Shown: piece after piece, positions 11,327-23,300 of the stretch
Layout: the number at the start of each line of letters is the position of its first letter
How positions within the stretch are numbered: the stretch's first letter is position 1
Assembly: GCA_003049465.1 (NCBI GenBank)
Contig: PYSS01000021.1
Location: 87,817 to 151,816 of the forward strand
Direction of reading: 5' to 3'
Length of the DNA stretch: 64,000 nt
Origin: Magnaporthiopsis rhizophila
Taxonomy: Eukaryota; Ascomycota; Sordariomycetes; Magnaporthales; Magnaporthaceae
Program-made: the position numbers and the translations under genes
Notes under the pieces: generated by a model
The model's input: the letters and a program-made list of their open reading frames with translations, nothing else
Databases searched by the model: none
What the model was told of the DNA's origin: nothing

Positions 11327-14300
11327 CTAGAAGCCACCCTCGAGCGGCTCAGCGTCCGGCATGCTGAGGGTGCTCCGGATGGTGGGAGGTGCCGAGATGG
11401 GAGAGGTGTTGCGGCCGACCAGGCTCGCGCCACCGGCATCGGAGCTGGGCGTTAGGAGACGGCCTCCGCCGCGCCTGCTGGAGCTCGAGGGCCGAGAAAT
11501 GAGCACCTGTGCCGGGTGGACAACAACCTCATCATCCCCATGGCCTTGGTCGTCGCCTTTGCGCACGACGAGTGGAAAGAGCACGATGCGGACGGTGGAG
11601 CAGTCGGCTTCGAGCTCATCGCCCTTGGTAGTGTCGGCCGAGCGCTCGTGCATCATAGCGGCGTTGAACGGTACCGTGGCGGCCAGGTCGCCGTTGGCGT
11701 CGTATTCAGGCTGCAGGGGAGGCAGCATGACATACTCGGCGCGCTGAGTGCGCATCTCGACTGACAGATCGACGGCCTCGCGCATGACGCGGCGCAACTG
11801 GGCCTGGATCTGGTCCTCGAGGTTGGAAGGCGGCGGCAAGATCATGGATAGGGTCTGAAGCACGGCCTGGACTACGGCCTCTGTGTCCTGTTCCTTCTGG
11901 TCGCGGAACGAGGCGCGACGGGCCAGCAGGGTGAGGGTGACGGCGCGCCACTGGCGGACGGCATGGAGCGGGCCAACCTCGAGCAGGTGCTTCTCGAGCG
12001 ACTTGAGCTTCTGGCGCTGCTCGCGGTCCATGCCGAAGAGGTAACGTGTGAAGATAAACTCCCAGATCATGGACATGGTCATGGACATGAAGATGTCGCG
12101 GCGGCGCACACGGTCGCGAAGGTAGTTGTCGACATCGGAGCCGTCGAGCACGGCGTTGTCGAGGCGGTCGATGATTTTCTCGTCGTTGATCTCTGTCGTC
12201 AGGCGGCAGGCGCGCATGTCCGAGAACTTGGAGAAGCGCAGGACCCACTGCTGCACATGGGAGCACAGCTGCTGGCAGCGGTGGTCGAAGTGGTCGATAT
12301 CGTGGGCGACGAGGAAGTCGCTGTCGGGGCCCTTGGTGGCCAGGATCTGGCGCTGCAGCTCGCGAATCTGTTCCTTGGCCTCTTCGAGCTGGGCGCGTAG
12401 GCGCGTGATCTCGGCATCTTTCTCGGCCAGGAGCTGGTGTGATGGGGGAGGGGTGCTGTTACTGGCCCTGCTGCTGGACCTGCGCGCCTCCTCGAGCTCG
12501 CGTGTAGTGTCGGCGTGCTGGGCTTCGAGCAGGCGATAGCGGTCATTGTGATTGACGGCGGTCTGAGAGATGGCGCTGTGTAGGCCCTCATTGACCTCGG
12601 TCAGGCGGGCGAGCTCGTCGGTGAGGAACTTGACGGAGCGCTTCAGCGCGTCGATCTGCTCGTCGCGCTCGGCTAGGGCGCCCGCGGTTTTGTGGTTGTA
12701 TGCCTGCTCGGCCTGGGCGCGCGCCTCGTGGAGCGAGCGGTTCTCTGCCGACAGCTGCTCGACTCGGGCCTCGAGCTCGATGACCTGCATGCTCTGGCGG
12801 CGACGCATGCTGTGGGGCCTGGTCGGGGAGCGAGGCGAGCCGATGCGGCCCTCTCCGTAGCCATCCTGGGCGGTGATTGCGCGTGTCAGCAGCGGTGAGC
12901 GGGTGATTGATGGGGAAGGCGGAGCGCGATTGAACCGTTTGCTGGCCCGATTGATTGATGGATTGATCGAGTGTGGAGATTAAGGACTCAAGAAGAAGAG
13001 AACTCACATAGACGTCGGCCATCTCTCTGGCGCGGACACGACCTTCATTGGCGACCGGAGTACTGTTGTTGTTTGCGCTGGCGGCCGCGCTGGGGCTGTC
13101 AAGGGTCGCAGCTGCTACAAGTCCAAGTGCAGCAACAGCGGTCGCGGTCGCGGTCGCATCGGCAGCCCCAACACTCCCAGCCCCCCTGGTTTGCGCATCC
13201 TTGTCGGCTGCGCTGTCGGTGGGTCGGAGCGGGCCCTGGGCCTGAGCCTGACCAACCACGCCACTGAGCTGGTTGATGGATCGAAGATCGCCGCTCATTC
13301 GTCTGTCGGCGCGCCGAAGTGGGGGCGTGCTCCCAACGGATCGAACGCTGCCTGTGCCTGGGCTTTCAGGCTGCGACCCCGTGCTGATGGTGAGGTCGGG
13401 CGTCCGCCTCCGCGTCACACTGGTGTTGGACATGGCACGCTGCCCTGAGCCGCCGTAGTACTGGACGCCGCCAAACACACGCTGCCCTGCCAGTGGTGAG
13501 GCCGGCGACGTCATGCGCCTGGACGCGAAGCTGTTCTCTGCTGATCCCCGCCGGTCTTCGCCTGGTGTCTGTGGCGCCCGCTCTCTGACAGGCGTTCCCA
13601 TCACCACCGTGGGTATCGAACCGCTCCCCAGTTGCTCTCTGTAAGAGCCTCGCTTCTTGTCGCTAAGGCTGCCACCACTGCCAGGCTGCTTCTGCGGCTC
13701 TGGGGTAGACTGGCTCGACTCGGGCCCTCGTGGCTGCGGCGTGTCCAGTTCTGTAAGCTTGAGCGTCGTCTCGCCTCTGAGAGGCGAGAGACGCTTCCTG
13801 ATTGTATCCCCAATCGGCGTGCCTGGTGAAATAATGGGGGACAGTCTTCTCGCAGCGTCAGGACTGAAGCGGCCCGCCTCTCGCGCCTGTATTGAACCCT
13901 CTGTCTGCCAGTCCCGCATGTGAACCCCGCTATCACGAACCGGACTCTCGGGCCGATGGAACCGGGGCCGGCTAAAGGCTGGCAGCGGAGATTCGGGAGC
14001 ATATCCGCTGTCCCTGTCCGTATCTCGTGGTCCTCTCTTGTCTCCGGATTTGCTTTTGTCCTTCGTTGCCTCATCAGCCTCGTCCTCCTCCTCCAGCACC
14101 GGCTCCAGTGTCCGCGAGGGTGTTCTTCTCAGTTCCTGCATGTCGTGGATATGGGGCCCGTAAATATCCTTCTTCGGGACTTCCCAGTCATGTGGCGATT
14201 GAGGAGGCACGCCTGGCCTGCTGCGCCCTTCGTCTGCTTGACCCAGAGATGGGATGCCGGTATGAAGACCGTGCTGTTCTTGCTCCACAAGGTCAACTGG

Positions 14301-17300
14301 CGTCTGTTGCTGATCCGCTGGCGGCGGTGATGGTGGCGGGAACCTCGATTCGAGCTGAGGAGCGGGGGATGTTGTTGGTGTCAACTCTTTCGGCGAGTCC
14401 GTGAGCGGCATGCGCTCGGGGAACGTCTCGTCGGATCCAAGCATCGGGCTGCCACCGAAATCGGAGAGCACATCTCTGTTCAGCATTGTGCCTCCCCTCC
14501 TGCCATTCTCATCCAGGCCCCTATCCGTGGTCGTCGTCAAAAAGCTTCGGGTCGAATCCCTGGGGCCCGTGTCCACTATCATCCTCGATTGCCCGCCGTC
14601 GTCCGCGCCTCGGACGTCGTCGCCAGTGCTGGCTCTAGCCGCTGAGTCTTCGCTTTTAGGCTTGTCGGCCACCTCCTGTAAACTCCCCGAATCTGGGTCA
14701 CCCCTCGAACTCTCCATCAGCTTCTTGTCCTCCACCGGTTTCTTGTCCTCCATCGCTTTCTTATCCTCCACTGCACGTCGAGCTAGGCTGTCAAGCAAGT
14801 CATCATCATGTTCCACCCGCGGGTCGATGATCTTGGGCTTCTTGGATTTTGTCCTGGCGAAGCTGCCGAGCCTCTTGACCAACGCCACTAAGCCAGCCCC
14901 GGTCGCGCCTGCATGGGCAGCGGTCTTTACGCCGCTCTCTTTGGTTGGGCTTGCGGGCTCTAGTGGCGTTTCGGCTGGCCTTTTGCCATCTCGCTTTGAA
15001 TCGGCTTGTTCGTGTATCGTGGTGTGCTGTGGTGAAGCATCGCCCATTGACTGCTGTCTGGTCGTGTTGTTGTCGGAAGAGGGCTCGTCCGCTTCAACAG
15101 CGCCCGTCGCCTCCCGGTGCCCTGTTATCGAGTCGATGCCGCTTTCTAGGTCTTCCGGGGTCGTCACGGGGCTATCGGTCATTGCGGTGAGAAGCTTGGG
15201 TATGTGCCCGTCCTTGAGGAATGCATCGGAGCCTTCTCGAGTCATCAGAAAAAGGCCGCTCGGCGGCGGGCTGGGCGGAAGGTACTCCTCCTGTCCATGC
15301 TTGTGACTTTCGGTGCTGGTGGCCTTGGAAGGTCCAACGCCCTCGTGCTCAGGCCGAAAATCTGAAGTCGCATTCTTGGTGCCCGTCGACGACTCGAGTG
15401 GGATGCCGGCCAAGCTTGTCATAGGCTGGACGGCCTTGTAGCCAGGGCTGCTGGCTGGAGATTGCTCATCCGCCAACGCGTTCTCGTCGGACTTGTCTCC
15501 TCCGGATTTCTTGGACTCTTCGAGTGTCTTCGTGGCGGCCTCTGTGAATCCAGCTTCTGATGTCGCTTCTCTTGGCTTTGTCGCGCCAGTCTCCGTCTTC
15601 TGCTCAGTCGCTGGGGTATTGGCTCTATCTGAAAGAACGCCTAGCTCGGCGTCTTGCTGTTTCATGAGCGCGGGTTCGAAACTCCAAAGATTTTGTGCTA
15701 TGTTCTTACCTTTCTTTGACTTTTTGGCCGCGGACTTGGAGAGTTTTTCGTCCATCGGAGTATCCTGGGCAGCTGCGGCGCTACTCTCCCCGGATGTCGT
15801 CTTGTCATCCGATTGAACTGCATCGACGTGGGCGTGAATTGTGAGATCTGCTTGGACATTGGGAGTACCGAGGTTCTCGGTAGCTGGTGCAAAAGGCACA
15901 CCCCCTGGAGTTGAGCCTTCGGACATCGCAGGTTCTGCCTCGCGCCTCACTTCGGTCTCAGGTTGGAGTTCGGATATTTGGGGTTCGACGACATCTTGCC
16001 CTGGCGAGTCGAAAGATGCGGAGGGCTCAATCCCAGAAGGCTGGGCTGCGGTAGGCTCTGGTGTAGGTGTCTCGGTGGCAACAGGGTCGAGAACAGCAGG
16101 CTCTGACGGGGCCGGGTTTGTCACAGGGCTACCAACGAGTGCGGGAGGCTGGGCCTGGTTGTTACCGGGCCCAGAAATCGGGACGGCATCGTGAAGGGCG
16201 GGAGAAGACTCAGGGGCGCTTTGCACAGGTGGGGTCACTGTGTCCCTTGATTTGTCGTCGTCTGGCGCGGCTAGCGTGCGTATGCGGGAAGTGGGCTCGG
16301 AATCTGCTTCATCAACGCCCTTCGGCTCATCGTCCTTTTTCAGTTTCTTGGTCTTCTTTGACGCTGACCCGGCATCGGTTGTGGAATCTGACAATGTCAG
16401 TGTGGCCGCCCCCAGACCAAGAGCCGCAGCTATAGCACCGGTGCCAAAGGCTCCCTTAGACGTCCCCAACAGTTTAGAAGTTGGCGCGCCGCGGGCCGAA
16501 GGCGGCTGTTCTTCAAGATGAACCCCTGCTTCCGTCACGACTGGAGTGCCCGCAAGGACTTCTGGCGGAGACTCCACCTTGCCTTCGGTGGGTTGATGGA
16601 GAAGGGTCTCTGATTCCGCGACGTCTTTCAGGGGACTGGTGGGGAGGGTGTGCTCCTGGTCGGTCGGCATCTGTTGAAAGGCTTTGGCTTCATTATTCGA
16701 GGCACCTTCTTGCGGCACGAGGGTGTCTTGTCTCGAGACCTCCGTTTTCTTGTCGGCCTTTGTCTGCTCATCGGCTGGTGACTCAGAAGAACGCTGGATG
16801 ACAGTTCTCCCGGCCTTAGCCGTCTCCCCTGGCTGCGCATCCTCAACGGCAGTACCCCGTTCAAGCGACGACACTGATGGCGGAATTTCTTGATCAAGCC
16901 TGGGCGCTTCCAGGACCTTTCCCTCTGCGACGGCCGTACCGGCATCAGCAGGGGCGTCTGCCAGTATTTTCCGTTCCAGCCGCTCTTGCTCGAGTTGCTT
17001 TTCCTCCGCAGCCTTTTGCTTCTTTTGCCTTTTCTTCTCTTTTTTGGACAGTTTGACCAGGGGTTCAGAGGCGTCAGTTCCCTGCTTTGGCTGAAGTTGG
17101 CTCGAATCAAATCGCGGAGGATCGGGACGAGTTTGGATAGGAAGCGAATCATCTTCGAGCGGGTGCTGGACGTGAGGTTGGCCCTTGGCTGGAGTCTCCA
17201 AAGGTAGGCTTTCGACAGGTGCCTCAGCAGATGCATCCGCCGATCGACCTGAGCTAATTTCACTGGTCCGCTTAACGGAACTCGTTACCGGTGCCTCGGC

Positions 17301-20300
17301 TTGGCCTCTTGTGGCATTTTCGGCGGCGGTCGGATGCTGATTCTGATATTCTATCGCCGATGGTTGATCATCTTGGGAGGTGTCCAGTGAGAGATCATTG
17401 GGGCTTTTGACAACAGGCTCAGGCTGGTGTTCGAGAGCGTCCAAGAAAGGCGACTGCGTGAGTGCAGCATCGCTGCTTAGGGCAGGAGGTTCCGTGGGAG
17501 CCTCAGCAACTGGGTGGTAAGGAGCGTCTGAGGGTGTCTCGGCAGCTGGCCTAATCGAGGCTTCACCCGAAGACCTTTGCATGGGCTCGGCAAGAGTTGC
17601 AGATGCGCCATGGTCGCCAGACTCCACTGCGGCCAGCGAAGCCCGTTTCTTTGCCTTTTGCTCGTCCTTCTTCGGCTTCTCAGAAGTGGCAGGAAACTCA
17701 TCATCCGCGACGACTGCTGGACTCACTCCCTCGATCGTCTCTTTTGGATCCGGCACATCGGCAGTCGGCGCTGCGATTGTATCAGGGGTAGCCTCTGTCG
17801 TGCCGCTGGTATTGATATCTGGAGTACGGATCTCAGGAGCATCTGGCAGAGCGATTGGCGGCTCAGACTGAGAAATATCCGATACCGCCGGCGGGTCCGT
17901 CTGCGACGCACTTGGGAGATCGATGGGAGCAGGAGGCGGAACCTCGTCGCGCTGGGCCTGGGTGTCGACGATCGGAGGCAGTGGAGCTTCATCGGGCGCC
18001 GGAACAGGAGGGCATGAGGCTGGATCGGCGTCCATGCGACTAGATGAAACCAAAGGTTCGGCCTTTGAGGGTTCTTGAAGTCCTTCTCCCGCTTGGGGTG
18101 CATCGTCAACCTGCACAACGGGTACGGCGGGATCCGCGCCGGTCGGCTCTGACGTACTCTCAGACTCTTGCTGCTGCTGCTTGCTTTGCTTGTTCTTTTT
18201 CGCCTTCTTAGTAGGAGTGTCCCACGTAACTTCGGGCGCGGGGGTTTGCTCAGTGGTGACCGGGGCCGACACCGACACAGACGGATCCTCTGGCGTTGCA
18301 TCAGGAGCCACAGCAGGTTCGCTGGCGACAACAGCCAGGCCTTCTGGAGCAGAGCTCTGAGCCTCGGGGAGTGTTGGTGCCTCAGGATCGGGGGCGGTGA
18401 TACCTTGCTTCTTCAGCCTCCTCCTTTCCTTCTTGGAGAGCTTGACAGATGAAGGGCCGGCGGCCTGTATGTTGTGTTGGGAGTCATCCTGCGACGAAGA
18501 CGCAGGGATATCCGAGACGGGTAAAGCTCCGCCGGCAGTGTCCTCGGCAGCAGCGGCGCCCTGAGGCGGCTTGAGTACAGACTTCTCCTCGTCCTTGGGT
18601 TTCGCGCTGTCTGCAGCCAAGGGAAGGGGAGCATTGCCCGACAGTTCTTCGAATGTTGGAGCATTCTCGCTCGGCTCGGCCTCTGTGGCATCTTTCTTGG
18701 CCGGGTCGGAAAGGCCAGGCATCTCAGGGGCCTCCGGAGACTGAACGTGACTGCGGCTCAATCCAGGAGCGTCGGCTGTAGAGTCGGATGTTGCGGTTTC
18801 AAGAGGCTTCTCAGGGTCTTGAGGAATTGCCGCCTCTGTTTGAATGCCAGTGCCATCTACTTCGCTATCGGCCGGCAGGTTTTCTGCCGAGTTCTCGGGC
18901 TCCTGCGGCGCAACCACAAATTCACCTCGCGATGGCTCTGCGCGAACGTCAGGCAACGATTCAGACGGCCCTTCCGCAGCCTGGAGAGGTGGCTCAACCT
19001 CGGGCTCCACAGATTCGGGGGCGAAGGCGGCCAGTGACTCAGCAGCTTGGTCGGCGGCGTCCTTGAGTGTGTCTGGATTTGTATCGATCGACTTTTGCGA
19101 CTGGGAGGCAACCGCTTTTTCCAGACTAGCTGTATCCTGTGGGGTGGCTTTGTTGGCGTTTTTGTTGTCTGGTGCCTCGCCTTGGACGTTGGTATCCTGG
19201 ACTTTTGCGACGGCGCCCTGCGGCTCGGCCGCGGCATCCTGGATTGCTGGTGTGACATCCGGAAGTTCGGCAGGGGGTTTCGGGTCGGCGGTGGCCTTGC
19301 TCTGATCGGCTGAGGGAGCGGCATCATCCAGAGGCTTGGAGGCGGCCTGCCTCTTGCTCTTCTTGCTTTTCTCTGACTTCTTTCCTGGCTCGACCACTGA
19401 TGAAACAGGTTCAGCGGGAACAGAACCGGCTGGCTCCTGACGGGTAACAGTGCATGGTGTTGCCGGCCGATCATTGTTGGCACCGCCATCTTTCACATCA
19501 CGTGGCTGTTCAGCCTCGGTGTGTTCGACAGAAAGGATCTTTTCCGGCGCCTGGACAGTTGGGATCTCGACTAGCACAGGCGCAGAAGGCTCGTGGCCAG
19601 TGTTCTTAGGCGGTTCCTTTTCCGTAGCCCCGTCCGCGGCCGCCGAGACTTCCTCCGGGGCGGCACTCCGAGCCTCCTCGGTTTCGGCAGGGACAGGCTC
19701 ATCGGGTCCAGACCGGCCCTCAGGCTCGTCGGGCACGGCAGGCGTGTCTTCAGCATGATGGCGTTGGGTGCCGAGCTGCAGGTGCGTACTGGTACCAAGA
19801 GCAGGAGCAGGGACAAGGGTAGGGGCAGGGGCAATATCCTCAACAGTCTCAACGGCCGGAGTGTCGGAAGGCTGCGCAAGGTCTGTGGGTGGGTCTGATG
19901 GTGATGAAGTAGCGGTGTCGGAAGCTGGCAAAGCTGTGTCTGGCCATGGTTTGCTCTGCTCGACTGTCTGGCGCCGCAGTGGCTCCTCCATGGGCCCGCT
20001 CGTCTCCACCGCTGCGTCACCCGTAGCTGAGGGGCCAGCAACGCGCTGGTGTTCCGCTGCTTCCGTTGCGTCAGCCGCAGGGCCTTGCTGTGTCGCCTCG
20101 ACATTGTGCCGCTCCGCAACCCCCTCAGCGGTAGCAGCTGAAGGCGGCGAGCTGGCTGTGCCCTGGGTTTCCGGGGAACCCTGTCCACCCTGACCGCCTC
20201 CTAGAAGCGCCCGGCCTAACACGCCGACCGAGGCTGCAGAAGCCAGCACATCAGCACCAAAGAGGCTAGCCACCTCTTGCTTAGCGCCCGAATCCTCCGG

Positions 20301-23300
20301 CGTCACATCGTGGTCCCCGGATTTGGGCACCGTGGGGATTGCCTCGGTCGTATTGGAGCGGTCCGAAGAAGCAGCCTGAGAGTCCATGCGGTCAATTGAT
20401 CGTTGGGAGTCGATTTCGACACCAGATACCAGAGGAGAGCTTTCTTCTGGATTCGCTAATGTGTCTACCTCTTTCCGGGCGTCCACATCCTTCGGGGAGC
20501 CCGGGTCCACAGTCCTCTGTGCCTCACGCCCCAGAGACTCCTCCGGCTGCGATGCTACCTCATTAGACTCCGCAGCCGCACTCTTTTCTCCCTCCTTGTT
20601 CTTCTTTTTTCCGGGCTGGGTGGGGCCAAGAGGGTTGTCTGTGGCAGTCATTGACTCAGGAAACGACATCTCTGTTTGCGCCTCTTGAGGGCCTACAGAG
20701 TGTTCTCCCTGGGTGTTTCGATGGCCCGCCACGGGTTCTGGCTGCTTCTCTTGAGGGGCCCCAGTGGGATTTTCTGACCGTTCCTGAGGGCTTGTCGTAG
20801 GCTCTTGCTGCTTTTCCTGGGGTCTTGTAGTGGGCCTTTCTTTCGTCTCCTCGTGGCTGATTGTGGGCTCTTCCTCAATGGAAGGAGCAGGAGGCGCAAG
20901 GACCTGTGAGAAAGATTGATCGGTTGGTGCTTCAGACACGACTTTCTTGTCGCTTGTTTCTTTTTTCTGGCTACTAAAGGGGCCTGCCGGCTGGTCGTCG
21001 GTAATGACCGTGTCGGCACCAGCCAAGTCACTAGAGCTTTCAACCGCTTGTACTTCCCAGGACGGGATCTGAACGTCGCCCATCCCAGCATCAGGCCGTG
21101 GTACGGTTGACTCTGCTGGGATGGATCTGTCATCCGAAATTCCAGGTGCAGGAACTACTGCAACTCCCGTCCGTTCAGCCTCGACAGTCGGCTTCAAGGC
21201 GTCGGTTGCCATGGAGGATTCTGTATCGGTGACTGCCTTCTCCCGTTCCGCCTGACTCTTCTTCGTTTTGCTAGTCGTGGGAGACGCAGCGAGGTCGTCA
21301 GTCGCAAAGGTTGTATCCTGCGACAAGACAGGCTCTTTGGCAGGCGTCTCTTGATCTTGTGACACCAAACCCTCTTGGACGGGCGTGACTGGTCTATGTG
21401 GCGAAAAAGATCTGCCGGTGGATGCGACTTGATCTTGGGGTGCCGATGAAATAAACTCTGAAGTCTCTATCGCAGCCTCACTTGGAGCGGATGCTGCAGC
21501 TGCGGTATCCTCAAGCGCGGTCGTTGGCGCTCCTGACAGGACCGCTTCGGTATCAATGGTGCCAGACTCAGACAGGTTCTCGACGGCATCGTCGTCACTG
21601 AAAGTTGCAATCTTTTTGCTCTTGCCCTTCTTGGTTGGCGTAGTTTGCTCAAAGTCCGCAACCGCTTTCTCGAAAGGAATTGGGTCAGTCAACAGGACAG
21701 CTTCTGACTTGTGCTCCTGGTCCTTGCCGACGGAAGTTTCATCAAAGGTGCTGGGAGTGTCGGCTACGTGAAGGACGGCGGTGGCGGCGGCGCTTGCACC
21801 TGCAATTCCAAGAAGTGACTTCGTTTTAGCATCGCCACTTTCAGTCGCCAGTGGCAGTGGGGAAGAGCCCGTTGATGCGACCTCTTGGATCTGCGCCTCG
21901 TCATCGAGCCTGACACCCAAACCCTTGATCACAGGTGCGGGCGCGAGAGAAGGCCGGATATGGCCAGCTTCCGGATGCTTTTCGTGTACCAGAGACTGTG
22001 GTTCGGGCGGAGAAGGCCGGTCTACCATTGGAGTAGGGGCAGCGGTGCGGAATAGCTCCGAGGTTGCATCCTCAAAGACGTCATTTGACCCGGCAGTACC
22101 CTGCGACAAGAAGCTCTGCGACAGCATGTCGGCCGGATGGAGACCCCGTTCGGCCTTGGGGGTGTTGTCCAAGGAGCCTAAATGCTCATGGGCCGAGCGA
22201 AAAGTGTCGGAAACAGACGTGTCCAGACAGAGTGGTCCACCAAAACCGCCGTTTTCAGGGTCAAAGTAGTCGACATCGCTTTCGCGGGGGCTGAAGAATT
22301 CAGAGGGGGGTGACTCCAGGTCGGACGAGGGCTCGCTGGGCGGCAGCTCTGGAAGATGCTGCTGAACATCGGCCTGCGTGCCCGACCTCACATGCTCTGG
22401 GAGATAGAGTGGCATGATCTCGCGGCTCGTGCCAAACGACATTGGGCGCGCATGCCTCCTTGTCGCATTCCCAAGCTCTGGTGACGGCACCGCTGGCGAC
22501 TGGGTCGGGGACGCCTTGATGTTGGGAGACGGCGGCACCGACCGCAGCCGGAACTGGAGGGGAACCGAAGTGTTGCTGGGCGACCTCGTGTGGGGTGTTT
22601 CAAGGACGCTCCGGCGACGAGAGGCCCATTTCTGCCTCATCATCTGCCGTTCCTGCTCTGGGGGCGTTTGCGGGCGGCTTTCTGGCAGAGGAGGTAGCTC
22701 ATCGTTGAGAGTCGACTCTGCCGGCGATGCAGGTCGGCTAGGTGGCAATGGCAGCAGATCACCAAACTGGGGATCGATGGCAGGCTTGATTTCCCGTGCA
22801 ACAATCTCGGGATCAAGCTGGTCTGCGCCCGCGGAAGAGATCTCGATGGACTCGGCGGGCTCGACCGGGTCCTCGGCTGGCGCCTGGCTCGGCGCCTGTG
22901 CTTCCAACGGTGTGGGAATAAAAGATGAGGTGGTATTCGAAGGGGTGGCATTCGTGCGAGGCGCGGAGCTGAAGATGGCAGCCACACCCGCCAAGCCGGC
23001 ACCAGCGCCAATGGTGCCGGCTTTAGCTAAAAAAGAATGCTTCTTGTCCCCAGCCGGTGCCGCTTTCACTGGATCCTCGGACAGGCCTTTGAAGAAGCTG
23101 CTGAAGAAGCCTCCTCCCACCTGCCTCCCCTTGCTGTTCGATCCGCCGGGCGATGGCCCAACCGCCTTCGCCTCAGCCGTCCGTCTGCCGCTGCCGCTGT
23201 CGGAAGGGCGCTCCGGCGCGTCGTCAAAGACTGTGCGGTCCGATCCAGCCGAAGGCATGTCTCGGACCGCTTCATCCGATATACGATTCTTGTCGGGAGG

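Noticed and set aside
11706..12266. Alternative minus-strand frame overlapping the lah C-terminal exon
   Set aside because: Overlaps the well-supported coiled-coil coding frame and encodes an Arg/Pro/Ala-rich chain.
14540..14575. GGTCGAATCCC, resembling a tRNA B box
   Set aside because: It lies inside the lah coding exon, and no matching A box or cloverleaf arms are present.
14401..15306. Plus-strand open frame of 301 codons opposite lah
   Set aside because: Ser/Leu-rich antisense translation of the charged repeat region; no start context or domain. Similar antisense frames at 22414-23331 and 17723-18331 were rejected for the same reason.
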